Shown: piece after piece, positions 28,307 to 37,229 of the stretch | Layout: each line of letters begins with the position of its first letter | Numbering within the stretch: the first letter of the stretch is position 1 | Assembly: GCF_030271835.1 (NCBI RefSeq) | Contig: NZ_CP127389.1 | Coordinates: 3,074,001-3,138,000, forward strand | From: Proteus appendicitidis | Lineage (GTDB): Bacteria; Pseudomonadota; Gammaproteobacteria; Enterobacterales; Enterobacteriaceae | DNA: 64,000 nucleotides | Direction: 5' to 3' | Notes under the pieces: model-generated | Databases searched by the model: none | Seen by the model: the letters and a program-made list of their open reading frames with translations, nothing else | What the model was told of the DNA's origin: nothing | Program-made: the position numbers and the translations under genes

Positions 28307-28795
28307 ATGAATACTTATTACTATTATGATGATAAATTTTTACTCACTTTATATGCATACCTGAAACAAACTGAATCATCTATCGTTAGAGGGCTAAGTG
28401 ATAAATGGGAACCTGCCAGTATTTATTTAGAAAAACACTTATTAACGTATAAATTAATAGATACATTAAATTCAAACAAAACCAATCCTAATGAAAAACT
28501 TAACAGTGTATTTTATAAAATCTATCTTAGGATGAAAGGAAAACAGTTTATCACATCTAACGAGGTTGATAATATATATATACTATTAAAAGCTATCAAT
28601 GAAGCTATTCTTTATAAAAAACCACAAGTATACATTTTAGGTTTTTTAAGAAAAGAAATAATTAAAACTGCAGATAAAATAAGAAAACGAATCATCTGTA
28701 AAAAAAGAAAATTATTAGCTGATAATGTAGAGTATTATAATCAACACTATAATGGAAGATTCTATACTATTGAACAAATAATAAATGGGCTTTAA
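28307..28795 (+). CDS. Immunity-like protein paired with cassette B
   Basis: 162 residues, helical, basic in its C-terminal third (IIKTADKIRKRIICKKRK), with no signal or membrane segment. ATG two bases after the cassette B stop, with a weak GAGGGAA upstream. Intact frame, AT-rich. Called immunity from its position behind a toxin tip and its size; no sequence family recognised. Confidence 0.65.
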   Translation: MNTYYYYDDKFLLTLYAYLKQTESSIVRGLSDKWEPASIYLEKHLLTYKLIDTLNSNKTNPNEKLNSVFYKIYLRMKGKQFITSNEVDNIYILLKAINEAILYKKPQVYILGFLRKEIIKTADKIRKRIICKKRKLLADNVEYYNQHYNGRFYTIEQIINGL

Positions 28796-28870
28796 TTTTG
28801 CTATTCAATAGTGCAATAAAACTAATAATAACTTAAAGATAAGATATTATTTTCTTAAAATATTTCAAAA

Positions 28871-28977
28871 CACATTGGATTGGTACTCAATACCATTGAT
28901 AACCTCAATATCACCGAGCACCAGTTTATTCCGACTATTAACACGGTTTGGGGTAAAAACGTGGTATTACCAATGGT
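28871..28977 (+). pseudogene. Short Rhs remnant (cassette C)
   Basis: About 100 bases that match scattered parts of the rhs 3' region. The clearest part, 28901-28931, matches the NLNITEHQF codons; it then joins after the CAGTTTATTCCG sequence to an ACACGGTTT...AAAACGTGGTATTACCAATGG segment. The first junction is the same as the first deletion in cassette A. No open frame, and no toxin tip follows, but an immunity-like gene lies 90 bases downstream. Confidence 0.7.
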
Positions 28978-29067
28978 AATATGTCTTATCAAAAGATAAA
29001 AAAACATTTAAAATAAACAATCTAACATTCACATTAAAACAATAAGTAAAACTAAAAAATAAAATTA

Positions 29068-29553
29068 ATGAATATAAATTTATTACAAAACAAATGGCTA
29101 AATAATCAATTAATTGGGCTAGATCTGATTTACGATTGCTCTGGATTAATAAGATTTATCGATATTGATTTTATTAAAAATTCTCAATTAACACATTCCT
29201 ATCAAAAAGAATACTTTCTTAAATATGAAGGCGATACAACATTAAATACACTACTAAAAGGCAATGATGACATTTGGTCAGAAATTCAGATAAATAACAA
29301 AGTATTCGTTGATGATAAGCATATCGTGCTCTGTGGTGAAGGTGAAATGGGGAGTGATGGATTTATTGTTAAAATGGATATAAATAATAATATAAAGTGG
29401 TTTTTATACTCAACAACGTCAAATCCATTTATCAATATTAAACAAAAAGAAAATAATATTTATATACAATCAACATCAAATTTTTATATTGTTTTAAATT
29501 TAATCAATAAAGATATTTTTATCCATAACGGAAATATTTTATCTCATAAATGA
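29068..29553 (+). CDS. Orphan immunity-like protein behind the third Rhs remnant
   Basis: 161 residues, beta-rich by eye (NQLIGLDLIYDCSG, GDDIWSEIQINNKVFVDDKHIVLCG, DGFIVKMDINNNIKWFLYS), cytoplasmic, AT-rich. It lies after an Rhs scrap whose toxin has been lost. Intact frame; weak ribosome site. Array position suggests an orphan immunity gene; the alternating strands could also be a small propeller-like domain. Family not recognised. Confidence 0.6.
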   Translation: MNINLLQNKWLNNQLIGLDLIYDCSGLIRFIDIDFIKNSQLTHSYQKEYFLKYEGDTTLNTLLKGNDDIWSEIQINNKVFVDDKHIVLCGEGEMGSDGFIVKMDINNNIKWFLYSTTSNPFINIKQKENNIYIQSTSNFYIVLNLINKDIFIHNGNILSHK

Positions 29554-30186
29554 AGACCTCACAGAAACAACAATAATTTCACTTAGGGTTATTCACCTGT
29601 TCAATTTTAATTCCAAATTAGAATAGTAACGCTACGTTATATTATTATCGCTAATAAAACTGTTCTATTTTTCATCAAGAAGAATACTCTATTTTTAAAA
29701 TAAAAAAATAAATTAGCCCTACAGCCTTAAATTAAATTAACCTTAAATATCAATTTTTTACATGAAATTAAAATAAATAATTCATAGTGAAATTTCTATT
29801 TTCCATATTTACAATTTAAATTAAATATAAATTAATTTATCCCTATCAAGTTGCATAATATGAGTAAAATAGATGAAAAAACTTACTTACAAAGTTAAAT
29901 CATTATATTTAAATTAAATTAGACGCTAATTAACTGTAAAGAAAATTAAAGAACGTTAAATATTTCTTATTGACTCAAGAGCGGTTTTATATAAAACTAA
30001 ATGCATATATTAGAAAAAATTACTTATTATTTTATTTTTAGTTATTATTTTATTTCTACCAGGAAAATTAAACTCATATAAGGTAATTATATTATTGCCT
30101 AGGATAGGTATTTCTTAATTTAAATTATTCATCAAGACGCTGAGTATTTAATTAAGAACTTAAGCTAAATAAGGAGCTTAGTTTAA
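29554..30186. promoter_or_regulatory. Intergenic region upstream of the T6SS machinery operon
   Basis: About 630 AT-rich bases without a gene. This must carry the promoter for the 21-kb operon. TTGACT at 29970-29975 is the best -35 match, but the TATAAA after it is too close for ideal spacing, so the promoter is uncertain. No -24/-12 element was seen. The tssB leader hairpin lies at the right end. Confidence 0.45.
30161..30180 (+). promoter_or_regulatory. Hairpin enclosing the tssB ribosome site
   Basis: TAAGCT (30161-30166) and AGCTTA (30175-30180) pair around AAATAAGG, so the AAGGAG Shine-Dalgarno sequence (30171-30176) lies partly in the loop and partly in the stem, 10 bases before the tssB ATG. 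It could modulate translation of the first gene of the operon. Confidence 0.4.
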
Positions 30187-30684
30187 ATGAGTAAAAATAC
30201 TCTTGGTAGTGTTGCGCCCAAAGAACGTATTAATATTAAATACATCCCTAATGATGGTGGTGTTCAATCTGAAGTCGAATTGCCTTTAAATATGCTTATT
30301 GTGGGCGATATGAAAGGAAAGACTGAAGAAACGCCCATTGAAGATCGTAAAACCATTTCAATTAATCAGAACAACTTTAACTCTGTTATGGAAAGTGCGG
30401 GTATTAATCTTAATATCGCGGTTCCAAATGCATTAGATGAAAAAAGTGAGTCTGATCTTAACGTCAATTTAGAGATTAAATCACTACAAGATTTTTCTCC
30501 GGATAATATTGCACGCCAAGTTCCTGAGCTAAAAAAACTATTAGAACTAAGAGAAGCGCTTGTTGCGCTAAAAGGTCCTCTTGGCAATATCCCTGCTTTT
30601 AGAAAACGTCTGCAAGAGCTTCTGGAAAATGAAGCCACACGCGAACAGTTACTCAAAGAGCTTGATATTGCTAACCAAAAATAA
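30187..30684 (+). CDS. tssB: TssB, T6SS contractile sheath small subunit
   Basis: 165 residues, normal for TssB (VipA). Signature segments: VAPKERINIKY at the N-terminus, VELPLNMLIVGDM (about residues 34-46), SINQNNFNSVM, and the helical C-terminus IARQVPELKKLLELREAL that interacts with TssC. It pairs with TssC in the sheath around Hcp. It starts with ATG and AAGGAG and is the first gene of the operon, 20 bases before tssC. Confidence 0.95.
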   Translation: MSKNTLGSVAPKERINIKYIPNDGGVQSEVELPLNMLIVGDMKGKTEETPIEDRKTISINQNNFNSVMESAGINLNIAVPNALDEKSESDLNVNLEIKSLQDFSPDNIARQVPELKKLLELREALVALKGPLGNIPAFRKRLQELLENEATREQLLKELDIANQK

Positions 30685-30704
30685 TATTTACAGAGGATTA
30701 TTCT

Positions 30705-32183
30705 ATGTCTTTAGTTAATGAAGCCCCACAAGAGCAGATAACAACGTCTGGTGGCTCTTTGCTTGATGAAATTATGGCGCAATCAAGAATGTCGCCAGAA
30801 ACCGAAGCTTATGATATTGCAAAACAAGGCGTTGCTGCGTTTATTAGTAATATTTTTGCTAACCCGTCAGAAGAAGAGCCAATCAATAAGCTATTGATTG
30901 ATAAAATGCTTGTTGAGTTAGACACTCAATTAAGTGCGCAAGTTGACCAAATTTTGCATGCACCAAAATTTCAAGAAATTGAATCTTCATGGCGTTCATT
31001 AAAATTACTTGTTGATCGTACTGATTTTCGTGAAAACATTAAAATCAATATCTTACATGCAACAAAAGAAGAACTATTAGAAGATTTTGAGTTTTCACCT
31101 GAGATTGTACAATCTGGTTTCTATCAGCACGTTTACTCATCAGGCTATGGTCAGTTTGGTGGCGAACCCGTCGCAACAGTGATTGGTAACTATGCCTTTA
31201 ATAACACCACGCCTGATCTGAAATTAATGCAATATGTCAGTGCTGTGGGTGCAATGGCTCATGCGCCATTTATTTCATCCGTTTCACCTAATTTCTTAGG
31301 CATTAATAGCTATGCTGAATTGCCTGCAATTAAAGATTTGAAATCTGTATTTGAAGGTCCTGCTCACACCAAATGGCGTTCACTGCGAGAATCTGAAGAT
31401 GCGCGTTATTTAGGTTTAACAGCACCTCGTTTCTTAGTGCGTTTACCTTATTCACCTACTGAGAATCCAATTAAGTTATTTAATTACTCTGAAGATGTGA
31501 AGCAAGATCATGAACATTACTTATGGGGTAATACCGCTTTCTTATTAGCAAGTTGTATTAATGACAGCTTTGCAAAATATCGCTGGTGTCCAAATATTAT
31601 TGGTCCTCAAAGTGGCGGAACCGTAGGTGATTTACCTGTTCATAACTTTGAAGCGATGGGTGAATTACAAACTAAGATCCCAACAGAAGTTTTAGTCACT
31701 GACAGACGTGAATTTGAGTTAGCAGAAGAAGGTTTTATCACCTTAACAATGCGTAAAGGCAGCGATAATGCCGCTTTCTTCTCTGCAAACTCGGTACAAA
31801 AACCGAAAAACTATCCTAATACGCGTGAAGGAAAATTAGCAGAAACTAACTATAAGTTAGGAACACAGCTTCCTTACATGTTTATTATCAATCGCTTAGC
31901 TCACTATATTAAAGTGCTACAACGCGAACAAATTGGCTCATGGAAAGAGCGCCAAGATCTTGAGCGGGAGCTTAATATCTGGCTAAAACAATATATTGCG
32001 GATCAAGAAAATCCACCCGCAGATGTTCGTAGTAGACGCCCTCTTCGCTCTGCGCAAATCCAAGTTCTTGATGTTGATGGTGATCCAGGTTGGTATCAAG
32101 TGGCTATTCAAGTTCGCCCTCATTTTAAATATATGGGTGCAAACTTTGAGTTATCACTTGTTGGTCGCTTAGATAAGGAATAA
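30705..32183 (+). CDS. tssC: TssC, T6SS contractile sheath large subunit
   Basis: 492 residues, normal for TssC (VipB). Visible signatures: PKFQEIESSWRSLKLLVDRTDF (about residues 85-106), GQFGGEPVATVIGNY, the LGLTAPRFLVRLPY segment (about 231-244), FLLASCINDSFAKYRWCPNI, and the C-terminal VQVRPHF-like IQVRPHFKYMGANFELSLVGRL. It forms the sheath with TssB and is disassembled by ClpV. Good AGAGGA ribosome site, and tssE follows within five bases. No defects seen. Confidence 0.96.
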   Translation: MSLVNEAPQEQITTSGGSLLDEIMAQSRMSPETEAYDIAKQGVAAFISNIFANPSEEEPINKLLIDKMLVELDTQLSAQVDQILHAPKFQEIESSWRSLKLLVDRTDFRENIKINILHATKEELLEDFEFSPEIVQSGFYQHVYSSGYGQFGGEPVATVIGNYAFNNTTPDLKLMQYVSAVGAMAHAPFISSVSPNFLGINSYAELPAIKDLKSVFEGPAHTKWRSLRESEDARYLGLTAPRFLVRLPYSPTENPIKLFNYSEDVKQDHEHYLWGNTAFLLASCINDSFAKYRWCPNIIGPQSGGTVGDLPVHNFEAMGELQTKIPTEVLVTDRREFELAEEGFITLTMRKGSDNAAFFSANSVQKPKNYPNTREGKLAETNYKLGTQLPYMFIINRLAHYIKVLQREQIGSWKERQDLERELNIWLKQYIADQENPPADVRSRRPLRSAQIQVLDVDGDPGWYQVAIQVRPHFKYMGANFELSLVGRLDKE

Positions 32184-32188
32184 GTGCG

Positions 32189-32626
32189 ATGACAGCTCTA
32201 TATAATTTGGAAGACAACCCCGCTTCCAGTTTATTTGAGCGCATACAAGGGAAGAGTTCAGGCTCTTCCCAACGCGCAAAAATCCAAGCGTTACTCATGT
32301 CAATTAAGCAAAATTTAAATCAGGTTTTAAACAGCAGACCTTTAGGTTGCCAAAGTACTCCCGCTTTAGGCATTCCTGATTTAAACGATGCGACATTAAC
32401 AGGAGTCGATTTCAAGGTTCATTTATCCAATATTATTGCGGATTGCATTACGACTTATGAACCAAGAATAACCAATGTCACTGTTCATTTTATAGAAAAT
32501 GAAGCAGAGCCACTGTCGCTGCAATTTAATATTACTGCTTTTCTCTTATTAGAAAATCAAAAGCAACTTATTGAATTTAACGTGCAATTAGACAGCAACC
32601 GTAGATACCAATTGACGCAATTTTAA
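32189..32626 (+). CDS. tssE: TssE, T6SS baseplate protein (second copy)
   Basis: 145 residues with the gp25-like pattern: LLMSIKQNLNQVLNSRPLG (about residues 33-51), TPALGIPDLND and ITTYEPRITNVTVHFIE. It joins TssF/TssG/TssK in the wedge. Against the copy at 10,500 the central NSR and LG-P-D motifs are shared but the rest has diverged, so the two are not recent duplicates. It overlaps nothing; tssF follows within two bases. Confidence 0.9.
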   Translation: MTALYNLEDNPASSLFERIQGKSSGSSQRAKIQALLMSIKQNLNQVLNSRPLGCQSTPALGIPDLNDATLTGVDFKVHLSNIIADCITTYEPRITNVTVHFIENEAEPLSLQFNITAFLLLENQKQLIEFNVQLDSNRRYQLTQF

Positions 32627-32627
32627 T

Positions 32628-34412
32628 ATGTCTTCAAATCACTATTTTGATAATGAACTAAGCTATCTCGATAAGCTTGAACAATATGTTGCAACTGAAA
32701 AGCCGCAGCTTATTAATCAAATATCTGAAAGGGTGCGTGATCCTGATGCTGCGCGCCTTTTAGACGGCATTGCTTATTTATCAGGTAATTTACGAGAACA
32801 AATAGATAGACAATTTCCTGAACTGACAAACAGTTTAGTGAATATGCTATGGCCGGCTTACGCACGTCCATTTCCTAGTATGACAGCAATGGAATATCGT
32901 ACTGAAGCCACTCAAAAATATGCGATTAAAATAGCAAAAGGACAACCTTTTGTTAGCCGTCCACTCTATATTCAAAATGAATTAGCCGACAATGATGAAG
33001 ATAATTGGCATAAATGCCAATTTACACAGTGTCGTGATTTATGGGTACTTCCAATACAAATAGCACGAGTGACTCAAAATCAAGATACATTGGATATTCA
33101 TTTTTCTCTAAACCAATTACAGTCATTAGCTGAAGTTGGCTTAGAGAAACTGTGTATTTATCTTAATGGGCTTTCTTATACAACGACCCAGCTATTTTAT
33201 TTATTAAATAGCAAAGTCAAAAAAGCAACCATAACAACACCTAAACATCAATTTACCTTAGCGCATTTTGCTGTTGAACCTATGGGTTTCCATGCAGAAG
33301 ACTCTCTTTTGCCTTATCCTAAAAATAGTTATGAAGGATATCGCTTATTACAAGAATACTTTTGTTTTCCTGAAGCTTTTATGTCTTTATCAATCAAAGG
33401 ATTAGATGATATTCCGCCTACTTTGGTTTCTGATATTTTTACATTATCAATTCAATTTGATAGTGATATTCCAGAAGCGATGTTGATTACGGAAGATTGT
33501 ATAAAGATAAATTGCGTACCTGCAGTTAATTTATTTGAATCGGAAAGTGAAGCGATAAATTTAACGGGGAAAGAAACAGAATATGTTCTAAATAAAAGCC
33601 ATAAAAAACAAGATTGCTATGATATTTTCTCAATAAATACAATCCAAGGTTTGCGTTATATTCCGAATCAGCATTCTTATATTACGCATTACACCGCTTT
33701 CGAAAGTTTTCATCATCAAAATAATCAAGAAAACCCAGAAAGAACGGGTTATTACCGTTTGAAAATAGCACACCATAAATCACATTATGGTTATCAACAT
33801 ACCTTGTCATTTGTGCGAAATAACGAATCTGACTTACTAAATTGTGAAGAAAGTATTTCAGTAGCGATGAACTGTACTAATCGAACACTCGCTTCTTTAT
33901 TATCTTCTCATTCGATAAAGCTTGACGAAAATAGCGTTATTCCCGGTATTTTATCTGCCAGTAATATAATTAAACCAACAAAAGCACTTTATCCTTTATT
34001 AGGAAATACGTTGTATTGGTCAGAACTCACTAATTTATCTATTAATTATCAATCTTTATTAAGCTTAACGGCACTCAAACAAATTTTACAGTTATATGAC
34101 TTTAAAGCGACGTTCTATCAACAATCGGCTCGCCAATCTCAAAAATGCCTCGATGCAATCACAAATTTAAAAACAGAGTCGATTGAGTATTTATATAAAG
34201 GTTTGCCTGTAAGAGGTGTAAAAACAACATTATCGATACATCAAAATGCCTTTATTTCAGAAGGAGCTATGTATCTATTTTGTTCTGTATTAGCACAATT
34301 TTTCACCCTTTATACCAGCGTTAATATGTTTCACGAATTGGAAGTGATTAATTTAGATAATAAGGAAATTTATCTTTGGCCAGCGAAAATAAACCAGCAA
34401 ATACTCAAATAA
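32628..34412 (+). CDS. tssF: TssF, T6SS baseplate protein (second copy)
   Basis: 594 residues. The N-terminus NELSYLDKLEQYVATEKPQL, then ARLLDGIAYLSGNLREQIDRQFPELTNSLVNMLWP, matches TssF, as do GYRLLQEYFCFPEAFM (about residues 233-248) and the C-terminal RGVKTTLSIHQNAFISEGAMYLFCSVLAQFF region. Main wedge scaffold with TssG. Its 3' end overlaps tssG by 37 bases, exactly as in the first cluster. Confidence 0.94.
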   Translation: MSSNHYFDNELSYLDKLEQYVATEKPQLINQISERVRDPDAARLLDGIAYLSGNLREQIDRQFPELTNSLVNMLWPAYARPFPSMTAMEYRTEATQKYAIKIAKGQPFVSRPLYIQNELADNDEDNWHKCQFTQCRDLWVLPIQIARVTQNQDTLDIHFSLNQLQSLAEVGLEKLCIYLNGLSYTTTQLFYLLNSKVKKATITTPKHQFTLAHFAVEPMGFHAEDSLLPYPKNSYEGYRLLQEYFCFPEAFMSLSIKGLDDIPPTLVSDIFTLSIQFDSDIPEAMLITEDCIKINCVPAVNLFESESEAINLTGKETEYVLNKSHKKQDCYDIFSINTIQGLRYIPNQHSYITHYTAFESFHHQNNQENPERTGYYRLKIAHHKSHYGYQHTLSFVRNNESDLLNCEESISVAMNCTNRTLASLLSSHSIKLDENSVIPGILSASNIIKPTKALYPLLGNTLYWSELTNLSINYQSLLSLTALKQILQLYDFKATFYQQSARQSQKCLDAITNLKTESIEYLYKGLPVRGVKTTLSIHQNAFISEGAMYLFCSVLAQFFTLYTSVNMFHELEVINLDNKEIYLWPAKINQQILK

Positions 34413-35425
34413 CAGATATTGAGAAAATTCAAAGCTGGCTAAATAAAAAAGCGGGCAAATCTGTTACTGAATATAGCTTCTATCAATTAGTTGAGTTGCT
34501 TAATAAACTGCATTCTCAAAAAGCAGCATTGAATAACGAAAACGCTATTCAGTTTAGATCAAGCGCTAATACAGCGTTTCCAACTCGTGATGTTGTTTCA
34601 TTACAGCAAAATGAACAAGGTCAGTTTGATCTAGAAGTCTCTTTTTTGGGTTTACATGGTAGCCAATCACCATTGCCAGGTTATTACCTTGATCATTTCG
34701 CGTGGGAAGATGCTCAACAAGCTAATCAATTAACAGATTATCTTAATCTATTTAATCACCGCTTAGTGACTTTGCTCCATCGTATATGGCGTAAATATCG
34801 CTATTACATCTGTTTTGAAGATGGCGGACACGACGCATTTTCTCGTCATATGTTCTCGTTGGTAGGGCTAGGAAGCGAAGCCAATCGTGGCATGATGAAT
34901 ATCAACCACAGCAAAATGCTGGCTTATGCCGGATTACTTGCCAGCCCCAGTCGTTCCCCTGATGTAATTTGTAGCTTGATTTCTCACTGCTTTGATTTAG
35001 AAAAAGTGGAATTAATCGGATGGGAAATACGCAAGGTACCTATTCCTGAAGATCAGCAAAACCGTTTAGGTGTTGTTGCTCGTCATTCAGGACAGAAATC
35101 ACGCCCTAAAATGGTTTTAGGCGAGAACTTCAATATTGGTTCTCATATCTATGATTGCAATGGGAAATGTACCATTGAAATCAGTGAATTACCGCTTGAA
35201 CGCTATATGTCGTTTCTTCCCAATGGCAAAGATTTTTTGTCTCTCATTACGTTTGTTTCTTACATCATGCATGAACAACTTGCATGGGATTTACGCTTAC
35301 GCATTGCAGACAAACAGGCCTATGGGATCTGCTTAGGTAAAGAACAACACAATCAATTAGGTTGGCAAAGTTTTCTAGGAAAGCCCGAAGCCAATCCTAG
35401 TGTGACAATGACTATTTTGGAATAA
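34376..35425 (+). CDS. tssG: TssG, T6SS baseplate protein (second copy)
   Basis: 349 residues. Family segments: YSFYQLVELLNKLH, IQFRSSANTAFPTRDV, VSFLGLHGSQSPLPGYYLD (about residues 89-107), LNLFNHRLVTLLHRIWRKYRYYICFEDGG (about 122-150). The start is probably TTG at 34376, with AAGGA nine bases upstream, inside the 3' end of tssF; no suitable ATG lies before the conserved part. Partner of TssF in the baseplate. Confidence 0.92.
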   Translation: MASENKPANTQITDIEKIQSWLNKKAGKSVTEYSFYQLVELLNKLHSQKAALNNENAIQFRSSANTAFPTRDVVSLQQNEQGQFDLEVSFLGLHGSQSPLPGYYLDHFAWEDAQQANQLTDYLNLFNHRLVTLLHRIWRKYRYYICFEDGGHDAFSRHMFSLVGLGSEANRGMMNINHSKMLAYAGLLASPSRSPDVICSLISHCFDLEKVELIGWEIRKVPIPEDQQNRLGVVARHSGQKSRPKMVLGENFNIGSHIYDCNGKCTIEISELPLERYMSFLPNGKDFLSLITFVSYIMHEQLAWDLRLRIADKQAYGICLGKEQHNQLGWQSFLGKPEANPSVTMTILE

Positions 35426-35429
35426 TATT

Positions 35430-36671
35430 ATGGATAACTATTTACCCACAATCTCTTTTCGCTTAATAAATAGTGAGTTGCTTGAAAGTGGCTATGTACC
35501 AAATAGTCAATTTACACAACTTGGTGGCACGATTGGTAGCAGTAAACAATCACACTGGGTAATACAAGATACTCAATCATCTATTGCATCCACACAATGT
35601 GCTATTGCTTGGCAAGATAAACAGTTTTGTTTAAAAACTCTCGCGGAGCCTGTTTATATTAACAACGCACTGATCCCCATACATATTGGGGCAGTCTGTT
35701 TATCTCAAAACGATCAGATCCAGATCGGACAATTAGTTTTATCCGTTAATATCAATTTAACGCAGCACAATAAGCAAGATCTTATGGCGATGACGCCACA
35801 ATCGTTGATCGAGACAGATGATAATCCGCTAGATCCCTTGCTACAAAAAAACTCCCCTTCTGTTCCTAAAACAGAAAACCCGATGCCTTTAGCTCCGACA
35901 GTTTCAGGCTCTATGACGCACGATCCATTAAAAGCCCTTGAGAGCGAAAGCTTAGAGCTTCTTCAAGCATCATCTTCTAACGCACATCATTACTCTCTTT
36001 CTTCGCCTCGTTCAGATAACCCGGGAGACCTTATGGTTCAGGAATTTATGGATTTGCCAGGAATTACATCTCAGGATTATGAGACAAATACGGACGTTGA
36101 CTATGTTGCCATTAATCCATTAATGAAAGGGCTGGGCGTACACCTTAACTTACAAAATTCACAACAAGCGAATGATTTTCTTATTGAATTAGGCAAAACC
36201 ACGCAATCAGCCATTAAAGGGTTATTAGCATTACAACAGCAGGAAAATTTGCAAGATAAACAGCTACGCCCAATTGAAGATAATCCACTTCGTTTAAATA
36301 ATGAATATGACAGTGTGATGCGTTTAATGTTTACGGATGAACGTAGCCCTGTGCATTTATCCGCACCTTCTGCTGTCGCAGAAAGCTTACACAATGTGCA
36401 GCTGCATTATCATGCTAATCAAGAAGCCATTTCCGCTGCATTAGCCACGTTATTAGAAGCCTTCTCTCCAGAGCATTTATTAAAACGCTTTTCTCATTAT
36501 CGCCGAAGTTATGACAACACCCCAAGTGATAGCGCTTGGGCTTGGGATATGTATACCAATTACTACAACGAGTTAGCATCATCTCGCCAACAAGGTTTTG
36601 AGAAACTGTTTTATGAGGTCTATACCCACGCTTATGACCGCGCCTTAAGAAAAGGGCTTGATGAGGTGTGA
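35430..36671 (+). CDS. FHA-domain T6SS protein (TagH/VasC type)
   Basis: 413 residues. Residues ~1-115 form a forkhead-associated-like domain (LGGTIGSSKQSHWVIQD, SIASTQCAIAW, YINN, NDQIQIGQLVLSV), though the usual phosphothreonine-binding Arg and Ser-x-x-His are only partly recognisable, so phosphopeptide binding is uncertain. A Pro/Ser-rich linker (~120-215) leads to the type VI FHA C-terminal domain (~240-410), with PLMKGLGV and WAWDMYTNYYNELASSRQQGFEKLF. In several T6SS clusters this protein works with a Thr kinase, but no kinase or phosphatase gene is present in this operon. The 3' end lies beside the tssJ start. Confidence 0.88.
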   Translation: MDNYLPTISFRLINSELLESGYVPNSQFTQLGGTIGSSKQSHWVIQDTQSSIASTQCAIAWQDKQFCLKTLAEPVYINNALIPIHIGAVCLSQNDQIQIGQLVLSVNINLTQHNKQDLMAMTPQSLIETDDNPLDPLLQKNSPSVPKTENPMPLAPTVSGSMTHDPLKALESESLELLQASSSNAHHYSLSSPRSDNPGDLMVQEFMDLPGITSQDYETNTDVDYVAINPLMKGLGVHLNLQNSQQANDFLIELGKTTQSAIKGLLALQQQENLQDKQLRPIEDNPLRLNNEYDSVMRLMFTDERSPVHLSAPSAVAESLHNVQLHYHANQEAISAALATLLEAFSPEHLLKRFSHYRRSYDNTPSDSAWAWDMYTNYYNELASSRQQGFEKLFYEVYTHAYDRALRKGLDEV

Positions 36672-36672
36672 T

Positions 36673-37227
36673 ATGTCGATAAAAACGTTCATGACTTATC
36701 TCTTTTTTATTTTTGCAGCCACTCAACTCAGTGGATGCAGTGGCCCTATTGAAGCCATATCAAAAATAGGCAAAGTCATGTGGGACCCCTCAACACCTGT
36801 GGGTAAAGAAGAAGAGCAGTCTTCCGTTGTCGCATTCACTCTATTAGCAGAGCCTGAAATCAATCCTAATGATCAAGGCGAGGCGACACCGGTTCAATTA
36901 CAAATTGTTTATATGAATGAAGATTCGATCTTCGCGTCTTTAGATCAAGACCAAATTATTGAAGAAGATTGCGATCTGAAAACGCTATTAAAGAAAAATT
37001 ATATCGATCATCAAGACTACACCCTTTTACCAGATCAATATAAGCCGCTCGATCCTATAGAGCTAGATAAAAAGAATAAGTATATCGGGATCATTGCCTA
37101 TTACTCTGATGTCAATATCACTCAATGGAAAAAAATATTAAAAATCAATGGGATTGGTCATCATTATAATCTGCTAGTCCATATCAAAGAAAATGAAATT
37201 GAATTTAGAAAAGAAGAGGATCAATAA
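36673..37227 (+). CDS. tssJ: TssJ, T6SS outer-membrane lipoprotein (second copy)
   Basis: About 184 residues with a signal peptide and lipobox LSGC at about residue 20. A mature beta-sandwich domain follows, with SSVVAFTLLAEPEINPNDQGEATPV typical of TssJ and a C-terminal KNKYIGIIAYYSD strand. Start: ATG at 36673 with TGAGGTG just upstream; an in-frame TTG at 36658 is less likely. Anchors TssM to the outer membrane. tssK follows two bases after the stop. Confidence 0.9.
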   Translation: MSIKTFMTYLFFIFAATQLSGCSGPIEAISKIGKVMWDPSTPVGKEEEQSSVVAFTLLAEPEINPNDQGEATPVQLQIVYMNEDSIFASLDQDQIIEEDCDLKTLLKKNYIDHQDYTLLPDQYKPLDPIELDKKNKYIGIIAYYSDVNITQWKKILKINGIGHHYNLLVHIKENEIEFRKEEDQ

Positions 37228-37229
37228 CA

